From Symbiodinium natans (lineage: Eukaryota; Sar; Dinophyceae; Suessiales; Symbiodiniaceae), in contig CAJNDS010000117.1 of assembly GCA_905221605.1 (NCBI GenBank), positions 62,001 through 126,000 of the forward strand: DNA of 64,000 nucleotides. The letters run 5' to 3'. The position numbers and the translations under genes are program-made. This document shows, piece by piece, positions 19,301 to 25,099 of this stretch. Under the pieces are notes generated by a model, which had not been told where the DNA came from, searched no databases, and was given only the letters and a program-made list of their open reading frames with translations. Position 1 is the stretch's first letter; each line of letters starts with the position of its first letter.

Positions 19301-21610
19301 CCTATGAGACCCGCAACTGCCGCGCCGCGCGAGGCAAGACCTGTTGAAGCAGCAGGTGCAGAGGAAGACGATGCCGAACGTTGGACTGCGTTCGATCTTG
19401 GCCGTGCCTTAATTGACCTCAGATCCCTGCGTGAAGGGGTTGTGCGTCGAGCATTGCGTAAGTTGCACGTCAGATGGTTCCATGCATCGGCGCAGAAAAT
19501 GAAAACCCTTCTAACGGCGGCGGGTGTACCGCAAGACATCATGGTTTTGGTGCAACAAATTGTTGACACTTGTGACATATGCCGCAATTGGTCGAGACCC
19601 GGGCCGCGAGCAGTAACTAGCTCGACGGTCACGACGCGTTTCAATCAAGAGGTACAAACAGACCTTCTGTTTTACAAAGATAAAGTCGTGCTACACATGA
19701 TCGATCGCACTACGCGTTTTACTGTAGCCCGTAAGGTAGAGTCTAAACATCTTGATTGCATAATTGAAGGTATCATGAGCCACTGGGTCGCCCTTTTTGG
19801 GCCGCCCAATCAGCTTACGTCCGACCAAGAAGGGGCTTTGTCATCTCCTGAAGCGGCGGCATTACTCGAAGCTAGGGGCATCAAGCTCCACCTCTTGGCC
19901 AAAGAACAGCACGCAACCACAGTTGAGCGTCACCACGCAATATTGAGGCGACAGCTTCATGTTCTTGACGAACAGGCGACGGCTGAGGGATTGCGTGTTT
20001 CTTTTGAGTCCTTATTAGGAGAAGCGGTTTTTGCCAAAAACGCTTTGTTTTCCGTGGGTGGTGCCTCACCTTTCGAAGCCGTTTTCGGGAGAACACCACC
20101 TTTGTTGGGGGTAGTAAACGCTGAATCCGGTGATTCCCCTGACGATCGAGATTGCGATCGGGTCCGTCAGTTGGCCATAAATACTATTGTTCAGGCCACG
20201 GCGGAGAATAAACTGCGTCGCGCGGACCGAGGCAAATCTCGGATGCCGGGCGAGCTTCTTGATCTGAAGGTGGGGGATGCAGTAGAGTTTTTCCGTAGAG
20301 CCACTACTAAAGACGCTCACTCCTGGTTCGGCCCTGCAACGGTGACCGATTTGACGTCAATCCTTGACGGGCAGATCGGTATTAAGTGGCAAGGCAGGTT
20401 GATGATTTGCCGTACCCAGGATGTCAGGCGGGCTCTTCTTTTCTGGTGCTTTCTGTCAAAACTTCCATCGCACTCACCTGTTGCATATCTGTGCGAAGCT
20501 GCCGAGGATCTTCGCGGAGACGTAGTACGGTTGGGTTGGTTTAAGTCTAAGGATTCGTGGATAGCGTGTGAAGCTAATCAGCGTTTCCCTAGGGTTTTAC
20601 TGGCCGGTCTCCACGTGGGTTCTTGCGCGCTGAATCTCACTGGCGTAGTATCTTTCAGGCTGGGTTCAGCAGCAACATCGCTTGCAGCTGTGGCTTGCGA
20701 TGATTCCTTCTTGCTCTGGTGGCGTCCAGGAAATGTGTCAGTGTGGTTTCATGCATATCTGCCGGGCAATCAGCACTTAAACATGCAAAGGATCACAGGC
20801 CTCTCTGATGCAGCATTTGTCCAGTACTTCTGCGCAGACTCAGAAACTGTTGCTTCGTTGCGCCAAGTCGTGCATGACATTCCAAATGTGGGGGGCCCTT
20901 TTGATCCGGCGCTGCCCAGGTTGCAGGACGTCACTGAACAGGTGCATGTCAGGCAACGTCAGCGCCAACTGACGATAGAAGATGCCCCACCATTTCAGCC
21001 TCAAAGAAACACTGAACATTTTGACATACACACGCCTCCAGTCAGTGAAGATCAGGATGCGGTTGAGCAGGCGGACAGCGTGGAGAGCATGTTTGCTCGA
21101 TACGTTTGTCACCCTCCAGTGGTTTTGAGCGATGAAGCTTACGAAGATGCCTTCGTTCTTGATCCTGCCGAACTAGAAGAATCAAAGCCTGAAATTGCTT
21201 TTACTGACATAAGTAGTAGATACTTGGTGGGTCTTAAGACTAAGGTTGAAAAAGGGGAGCTGTTAATCTTTAACAGTGGCACAGAAGACTGCGTAATCGA
21301 AAGAACCCACAACATTCTATCCCGCCAGGAAGCGCTGGCAAATGCAGATGAGTGCCGAGCCTCTATGCTGAAGGAGCTTGCGCGTTGGCACAGTCACAAG
21401 GCCTGGGTTCGCACTCCGCGTTCCCAGTGCACAAATATCTTGTCCAGTCGTTGGGTTCTTAAATGGAAACAGATTCAGGGCACTAAACAAATTAAGTCTA
21501 GGATGGTTGTTCAAGGGTTCAAGGATACTCAATCCGTCAGCAGTTATGCGGCCACAACCACTCGTTGGGGCCAACGCATTGTCATCGCCGTGGCCGTGCA
21601 GATGTCATGA
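16271..21610 (+). CDS. Pol polyprotein, part 1 (ORF2): accessory modules, integrase and N-terminal half of RT
   Basis: The frame is open from 16271 and overlaps ORF1 by 34 nt in the -1 frame. Its first ATG is about 125 codons in, so fusion to Gag by frameshifting (or loss of an ancestral single frame) is likelier than independent initiation. Counting residues from 16307: 2OG-oxygenase-like module about 310-455 (His364-x-Asp366, His431, Arg440); C5-methyltransferase-like module about 609-830 (FGGD, PPC with Cys673, EQP); duplicated CPGC zinc motifs at 853 and 885; integrase zinc ligands His1054, His1059, Cys1089, Cys1092. The integrase catalytic triad is Asp1119, Asp1173, Glu1207, and an SH3-like integrase C-terminus follows (SWFGPATV). 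About 150 unassigned residues (1380-1530) come next, then the first part of RT (SRWVLKWKQI .. SRMVVQGF). The frame stops at TGA 21608-21610; the same frame continues beyond it. Confidence 0.92.
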   Translation, partial: TQLVATAKPSLTVRESPTAVEAPLSDCRYPIAPVLNLDNKLAWVISDKDGLRQRLLQQLGFRTQNIHHDLHSKGHCNRLLQALSTEQPLCLWVRLAGPCAGSGNKQDAARTSHLCALISAQRSALRMVIVEANGRSQVWNMRHVQSMLSNLCVTEHAWCRYESGHDMPCSTVVRLATSFQMQSKLCHCSPGTRRVDSKRLAGSKEERWSTVLSALASSAIATMQGKERHFLLDEAADSNQHRQPELSLVDAATSAAVPASMSEGMHFQTCSLEQAECMAKDLRKMGDASSEACYRLLSSTPFLRTHGARQIACNENGQSDCYAFGAFAHGGFAGVTKATVRHQELVRYLNFFLTSREKQLRWSSLSINNNNSMAVHRDVNNLKGTANIIICVGKYRGGGLWLELTDEVTESRVQYRKVGDQRLPGTVCDCYDELVVFDPCQLHGPEPWRGDRWSITGFTSRGFIMLKQHEVDQLKSFKFPVGGRTSNVALQKAERSVSSDVNNAAFPTEEAERRKAKMKAGHIIKPKKFVVEQSCDDLGDDLSSILEHTDCVAWTPHLLGAKSEKVDACDELEAELQAFIIGKYRWMHGSSMCKPMPRLLSRGFFNMEQFVSAKLPCEDDFVEVMEIFGGDATTTWILSKKHGVKTGWNFDLTVGVDLRKKSDVALLWQYLTSKRPKVVVIAPPCRCYGSLSHVNRVLNRDSFEHRYQNDKILVELAAQIAAFQMSVGNHFVAEQPVGSSMFESSEWLKHMRGRHVHEAKFDQCMVGLVERASGLPVKKPTRLISSSELIVCRFRSKRCQGHIRHANISSVGHSDRDRPIAKSRDMQVWPAAMCDLLARGIVECLTCGIDAFNANVYAADAKSKCPGCRWHKRMDHPSHDRSEHCKFPDVTPSTWSCPGCIKNRPRSDATHSLSENCQWNVARTMPEGLGRERKGGHPRDVRVPAAAEPTSALGEPSLRSVGSREVHAEDAEALRRRRARASSATPVVHRRDAAAQVSEGGVGVAAGPDEPMRPATAAPREARPVEAAGAEEDDAERWTAFDLGRALIDLRSLREGVVRRALRKLHVRWFHASAQKMKTLLTAAGVPQDIMVLVQQIVDTCDICRNWSRPGPRAVTSSTVTTRFNQEVQTDLLFYKDKVVLHMIDRTTRFTVARKVESKHLDCIIEGIMSHWVALFGPPNQLTSDQEGALSSPEAAALLEARGIKLHLLAKEQHATTVERHHAILRRQLHVLDEQATAEGLRVSFESLLGEAVFAKNALFSVGGASPFEAVFGRTPPLLGVVNAESGDSPDDRDCDRVRQLAINTIVQATAENKLRRADRGKSRMPGELLDLKVGDAVEFFRRATTKDAHSWFGPATVTDLTSILDGQIGIKWQGRLMICRTQDVRRALLFWCFLSKLPSHSPVAYLCEAAEDLRGDVVRLGWFKSKDSWIACEANQRFPRVLLAGLHVGSCALNLTGVVSFRLGSAATSLAAVACDDSFLLWWRPGNVSVWFHAYLPGNQHLNMQRITGLSDAAFVQYFCADSETVASLRQVVHDIPNVGGPFDPALPRLQDVTEQVHVRQRQRQLTIEDAPPFQPQRNTEHFDIHTPPVSEDQDAVEQADSVESMFARYVCHPPVVLSDEAYEDAFVLDPAELEESKPEIAFTDISSRYLVGLKTKVEKGELLIFNSGTEDCVIERTHNILSRQEALANADECRASMLKELARWHSHKAWVRTPRSQCTNILSSRWVLKWKQIQGTKQIKSRMVVQGFKDTQSVSSYAATTTRWGQRIVIAVAVQMS
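16974..17010 (+). repeat. Internal copy of a short repeat also found at the 3' LTR junction
   Basis: Positions 16989-17010 match 23036-23057 exactly over 22 nt. Upstream, CGGCAGA and CAGCAAC also match (16974-16987 versus 23010-23024), interrupted by one extra base and an 11-bp insertion (TAGAAGATCTA) in the 3' copy. The internal copy is coding (part of ORF2). The 3' copy runs 7 bp into the LTR. Confidence 0.85.
17234..17671 (+). other. 2OG-Fe(II)-oxygenase-like module within ORF2
   Basis: The double-stranded beta-helix signature is visible: MAVHRDVNN (His364 and Asp366 as iron ligands), a Gly-rich strand GKYRGGGLWLE, and LHGPEPWRGDRWSITGF supplying the third iron ligand His431 and the 2-oxoglutarate-binding Arg440. 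Spacing of HxD to the distal His is 65 residues, within the range of AlkB and TET/JBP enzymes. Family membership beyond 2OG oxygenase cannot be decided by eye. Known enzymes of this fold demethylate or oxidise nucleic-acid bases; a role in oxidising or protecting the element's own nucleic acid is inference. Confidence 0.72.
18131..18804 (+). other. Cytosine-C5-methyltransferase-like module within ORF2
   Basis: Ordered motifs resemble a DNA C5-MTase. EIFGGDATTTWIL stands for motif I, the SAM-binding loop. GVDLRKKSD supplies an acidic residue as in motif II. VVVIAPPCRCYG matches motif IV with the PC catalytic Cys673. FVAEQPVGSSMF matches motif VI, where classic enzymes have ENV. The C-terminal end, MQVWPAAMCDLLARGIVE, is common to such modules. 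PPCR replaces PPCQ and no clear target-recognition domain is seen, so substrate and activity are open. Cytosine methyltransferases carried by retrotransposons have been reported in dinoflagellates, which supports this reading. Confidence 0.68.
18863..19030 (+). other. Duplicated CPGC zinc-binding motif within ORF2
   Basis: Two copies of CPGC-x(n)-H-x(n)-C follow one another: CPGCRWHKRMDHPSH..C (from residue 853) and CPGCIKNRPRSDATH..C (from residue 885), each followed by an aromatic residue. I infer a tandem zinc ribbon or knuckle between the methyltransferase-like module and the integrase, possibly for DNA binding. A low-complexity Ala/Arg/Pro linker (19080-19360) separates it from the integrase. 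Confidence 0.6.
19438..20440 (+). other. Integrase domain within ORF2
   Basis: An N-terminal HHCC zinc site (LHVRWFH .. CDIC), the catalytic core with Asp in QTDLLFYKD, Asp in TSDQEGALS and Glu in TTVERHHAILRR, and a C-terminal SH3-like segment with SWFGPATV are all present in order. Asp-Glu spacing is 33 residues, near the D,D(35)E norm. No disruption is seen, so the integrase looks intact. Confidence 0.88.
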
Positions 21611-22987
21611 AGCATCTATTCGGCGGATGTGTCAGAAGCTTTTCTTCGGGGTTTAAGCTTTAAAGAGCTTTATGATTCGGGCGAGGATGCTGTTTTGAGA
21701 CAGGTGCAACTGGATTTGCCACCAGGGACTCTTGAACTTCTACGCACCCTTCCTGGGATGTCTGACTTCGATCCTCAGGTTGAGTGCTTGGACATGTGTA
21801 AGCCGGGATTTGGTCTTCGTGATGCCCCCAGACTCTGGGGAAAAGCGCTGCGCAGAGTGCTGACTGAGATAGGGCTGCAGTCGGTCAGAGCCGACGAGCA
21901 GCTGTTCGTAAAACATGATGAGAAAAACGCATTGGTTTTGATTTTAAGTGTTCACGTAGATGATCTCAAGATCAGTGGGTTGGATGCGCAAGTGCAGCGT
22001 GCGCTCAAGATACTGGAGCATCACTTTGATCAGTTAAAATTGGAAAAGGATAATTTTGAGCATTTGGGCCTTAGGCATTCTCTTGAAGCCGATGGTTCAC
22101 GTCGGCTTTCCCAACAACATTACGTCGCAGAACTAAAGCCGATTGCCGATCAGGATTTAAAACTTCAAGACCCGCAGTCTATCGTTTCCGAAGAGATCCA
22201 TAATAAGTTTCGTTCGCTTCTTGGCGGAGTTTCTTGGGTCGTGCAGACCAGACCAGATATAGCGGTTTTTGTATCTGCCCTTCAGAGAAAAATGAAGTCA
22301 CCTAGGGTTTTGGATGTTTTAAACCTTAATCGAGTCTTGAAGTACATCAAAGTGCGTCCCCTGGACATGGTGTACAAGAAGCTAGAAGGACCTTGGGCCA
22401 TAGTAGCCGTCGCAGATTCGAGCTTCAAGGGTGAAGATCAAGAACACACAGCCGTACGAAGCGGCATTATTGCACTTGTGAGCCGCAACGGTCCTGAGAC
22501 CGGCATTAATCAGATGCAGGTTTTAGAATGTGTGTCTAAGAAACAATCGAAAGTCTGCAGATCAACGTATGCTGCAGAACTACATTCAGCCCTTGATCTT
22601 ATGGGTCTGGCATCAATCATAAATTCGGCTATGACAGAGATCTTAACGGGTGTGAAATCTGCTTCGGAACTGGTGCAGCTCCAGGACACAGGCAGAAACG
22701 CACTGAAGCTATATCTCATGTTGGATGCCAAATCAGTAGTGAGCGGTGCGATTGGCGAAGAGCCCAAGTGTACAGATCAATCTGTATTTCTGCATCTCTT
22801 GAAGTTGCGAGAGTTTCTGGGGTCCGTCATTCATGCCATTGGATGGTGTGACACACGCGACATGGTCGCCGATGGACTGAACAAGGGAGTCATCAGAAGA
22901 GACGCTTTGCGCGATCTAGCACAAACAGGGGAATGGAGAATCGTCCACCCTCTCGAAATTCACATTTCTCGGCCTCGTACAGTGTGA
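21611..22987 (+). CDS. Pol polyprotein, part 2: C-terminal RT and RNase H, in frame after a TGA
   Basis: This is the same frame as ORF2, directly after TGA 21608-21610. It opens SIYSADVSEAFLRG, which holds the first RT catalytic Asp (21626-21628), continues through CKPGFGLRDAPRLW, and has the YVDD-box equivalent VHVDDLKIS at 21950-21970. RNase H follows with its acidic residues in VADSSF (Asp 22415), YAAELHSA (Glu 22577) and LMLDAKSV (Asp 22724), then WCDTRDMVADGLNKG, and ends at TGA 22985-22987. Together with the end of ORF2 this makes a complete copia RT/RNase H apart from the single stop. It has no plausible start of its own upstream of the catalytic Asp, so separate expression would give a crippled RT. 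Confidence 0.93.
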   Translation, partial: SIYSADVSEAFLRGLSFKELYDSGEDAVLRQVQLDLPPGTLELLRTLPGMSDFDPQVECLDMCKPGFGLRDAPRLWGKALRRVLTEIGLQSVRADEQLFVKHDEKNALVLILSVHVDDLKISGLDAQVQRALKILEHHFDQLKLEKDNFEHLGLRHSLEADGSRRLSQQHYVAELKPIADQDLKLQDPQSIVSEEIHNKFRSLLGGVSWVVQTRPDIAVFVSALQRKMKSPRVLDVLNLNRVLKYIKVRPLDMVYKKLEGPWAIVAVADSSFKGEDQEHTAVRSGIIALVSRNGPETGINQMQVLECVSKKQSKVCRSTYAAELHSALDLMGLASIINSAMTEILTGVKSASELVQLQDTGRNALKLYLMLDAKSVVSGAIGEEPKCTDQSVFLHLLKLREFLGSVIHAIGWCDTRDMVADGLNKGVIRRDALRDLAQTGEWRIVHPLEIHISRPRTV

Positions 22988-23009
22988 GGTGTGAAAGGCC
23001 TTTGAAAGA

Positions 23010-23057
23010 CGGCAGAGCAGCAACTAGAAGATCTAAGCATAGACAACCCGAGTTAAG
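23010..23057 (+). repeat. 3'-junction copy of the ORF2-derived short repeat
   Basis: Partner of 16974-17010. It occupies the place where a polypurine tract is expected, directly upstream of the 3' LTR, but is not purine-rich next to the LTR. Confidence 0.85.
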
Positions 23058-23339
23058 AAGTAAATGCGCCTGCAGGTGCTGTCCGACTACGTGTTGCTTT
23101 TGTTGAGTCTTGGTTTTGCCGTTGTTGCCTTTCGAGCCTCGAGGCAGAGATTGCATATTAATTGGGTTTCGAAGAAGACCTTCCCAGCCTAAGCTAGGCT
23201 GTACTTGTGTGCATACTCGTACTGTGCACGACAGATAAAGACTCTTGCAACATGAGCCATTCCAGGGCAAAAGGGCGCGATGCCATGCGAAGTCGTGTGA
23301 TTCTCCATGCAGATCCTTCCGACGATCATGATTTCGACT
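23051..23339 (+). repeat. 3' LTR (289 bp)
   Basis: Same length and, by eye, same sequence as the 5' LTR. Its copy of the Gag start codon opens a short frame that meets TAG at the LTR/target-site junction (23338-23340). It is followed by the right AGAAT target duplication. Confidence 0.97.
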
Positions 23340-23344
23340 AGAAT
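23340..23344. repeat. Target-site duplication, right copy (AGAAT)
   Basis: Matches the left copy at 12337-12341 and directly abuts the 3' LTR end. Confidence 0.93.
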
Positions 23345-23352
23345 GTCACGGC

Positions 23353-23906
23353 GTGGAGTGCCTGACTTCAGAGACGTCACACTCTCCAGCTTGGCTACCT
23401 GAGGTAGGCTCCGAGCAGCGTTGTGCAGAAGATATCTCTGCCCATATTTTTTTTATGCAGCAGGTTTGCAAAGATCCCAAAAAGAGCTCGCAGGAGTCCC
23501 TGACACGGCGACTGGCCGAGCTCATCCCAGCTCCTTGGCAACAGCTCTCCAAAAGAGGGAACATTTCGGAAGGCTTTCTGAGAAGAGTTTCTGGCCCACC
23601 TAAGGACGGCCTGGCGCTGCCGGAGGCCATGTGGAATGGCACGCAGAGCCCCTCTGCCAGCACTGTGATGGCATCGCAATACGAAAGAGCTTTCAAGTTT
23701 CATGCCGTTGCTGTGGAGAGCGACGCTCAAGTCAGAAGTGTCTGCCACAAAGATGAGCTTCTAAGACAGAGAACCTGACGAATCTTGCGTGATTTTGTGT
23801 GCTTCCCTGAGCTGCGAGGCTTCTATCGCCCTTCTGAGCGTGCCCTCCTGGCCGCCGCCGCCCTTTCCTCTTTGCAAGCGAACCTCGATGGCGGCGAGGC
23901 TGCGCC
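23353..23906 (+). CDS. Unidentified exons right of the retrotransposon
   Basis: The frame 23353-23778 is open for about 140 codons (..SSQESLTRRLAELIPAPW.. and ..SQYERAFKFHAVAVESD..) and ends TGA at 23776-23778. A second segment at about 23788-23906 encodes LRDFVCFPELRGFYRPSE and an Ala/Leu-rich helix ALLAAAALSSLQANL. FYRPSExALLAAA recalls cyclin C-terminal helices, but this is too short to call. Composition looks coding; exon borders are not certain. Confidence 0.4.
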
Positions 23907-24986
23907 TTGCGTGAGTTGTGTCGTAGATGTTGAAAGTTGCATACATGACGTGTTCCGCTCGTGGATGGGTGCTGTAACCGCTTTTTTCGGTAGACTTAAG
24001 ACAATCGCTTGACCAATGAGGTGACCTGAACGTGTAGGAGCTGACGTAGATAAGGTACGTATGGCGGGTCTCACCTGGCAGCTCTCACTTGAAGCAAGGC
24101 AACAATCCCAGGCCTATCAGGCCTCTCCGCAGAGTTTTTGGCCCGTTTTCCGAGGCAGAGACGCAAAAAATCTCACCAGAGCGAACATCAACCTTTGTCA
24201 CCTCTAGGCATTCTTGCGTGTCGCAGGTCCGATCATCATGGTTCCTTTGCAGCTTTGGTTCTCCCAACACGGCTAGGCAAGCCCCAGCCCCGCGACTGCT
24301 AGCCCTAAGCCGCGAACCCGTCCACTCCTAAACTCCAATGATGGACCTGCTTTGGTTTTCCTTGAGGATCAACACGTAGATTGTACACTGCACATGATGA
24401 GCCATTGTGCCAGCCAAAGCTTGCGCCTCGCGTTCGCAAGCTTTTTGTTTTTTTTTAGAACATGGGGAGGCATGCGGGGACGATGGGAGCTCGTCACTCG
24501 GATCGTTCATCTGCCACGGAGGATCGGGGTGGTCAGGTGGCCCTTGGGGATGTTGAAGCGTTACATGCGTGTGCGTTCGGGAAAGAGGCTCCGAGAAGGC
24601 TCTCCTGCCAAACCTGCTGCCTAACTTCTTTGGAATCTGGTTTTGCACAGAGTTGAGAAAGGAGGCCGCTGACTTGCCGGTTTTTCAGATGGCAGTAGAG
24701 CGGCAGAAGCCCTTCACATGTACCAGCTGAGTGCGAAATCATCAGTATTTCGCACTCAGCTCATCCTATCTTTGAATGCTTCTTTTTGCCTTTGATGTTT
24801 TGCAGGGCTTCGGCTTCGGCAGCCTGGCGGGCGCGGAGCTGCCGGCATCGGAGCGTCCTGCGAGCCCCTGGTCTTTGTTTCATTTGGGTCTTCTGGGTCT
24901 TGGAGTCGGATGAGTCGGAGGGGCAGTGTGAGGGGGCAGGGCAGTGTGTCGAACTCGCGCCACTGCAGGCCTAGACCCTCTCTTCG
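23907..24986 (+). other. No convincing coding; contains a perfect hairpin
   Basis: Apart from the hairpin at 24725-24761 and a possible exon at about 24806-24865 (GFGFGSLAGAELPASERPA after TTTTGCAG), nothing is supported. Confidence 0.35.
24725..24761. repeat. Perfect 15-bp inverted repeat with 7-nt loop
   Basis: AGCTGAGTGCGAAAT (24725-24739) is followed by CATCAGT and then its exact reverse complement (24747-24761). No flanking direct repeat was found. It could be an intronic hairpin, a miniature element end-pair or a structured RNA. Confidence 0.9.
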
Positions 24987-25099
24987 GACCCTTGGGGAGA
25001 TCCCCAGTCGCTCGAGAGCGGGGCTTGGATGCTTCGCAGTACCTCCGCCGGGGGCCCGAATGAAGAGCTGTGTAACGGCTTTGTGCAGCCTGCCTCGAT

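Larger units (their letters stand above)
12342..23339 (+). mobile_element. Full-length Ty1/copia LTR retrotransposon with oxygenase-like and methyltransferase-like modules
   Basis: The 10,998-bp element has matching 289-bp LTRs, a primer-binding site abutting the 5' LTR and flanking AGAAT duplications. Domain order is Gag, zinc knuckle, protease, accessory modules, integrase, reverse transcriptase, RNase H. Integrase before RT is diagnostic of Ty1/copia. It is roughly twice the length of a typical copia element (about 5 kb); the excess comes from an N-terminal Gag extension and about 1 kb of integrase-upstream accessory coding. The LTR termini are AG...CT rather than the usual TG...CA. Coding is interrupted by a -1 frame change (16271-16304) and one in-frame TGA (21608-21610). 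No sharp polypurine tract precedes the 3' LTR; the nearest purine-rich run is GAAAGACGGCAGAGCAG at 23004-23020. Confidence 0.97.

Noticed and set aside
18682-19644. 320-codon open frame on the minus strand within the retrotransposon
   Set aside because: It lies wholly opposite the well-supported methyltransferase-integrase coding of ORF2 and shows no domain; it is a shadow of the GC-rich linker.
23805-23880. FYRPSExALLAAAALSSL as a cyclin C-terminal helix
   Set aside because: One helix only; no cyclin-box residues were found nearby.
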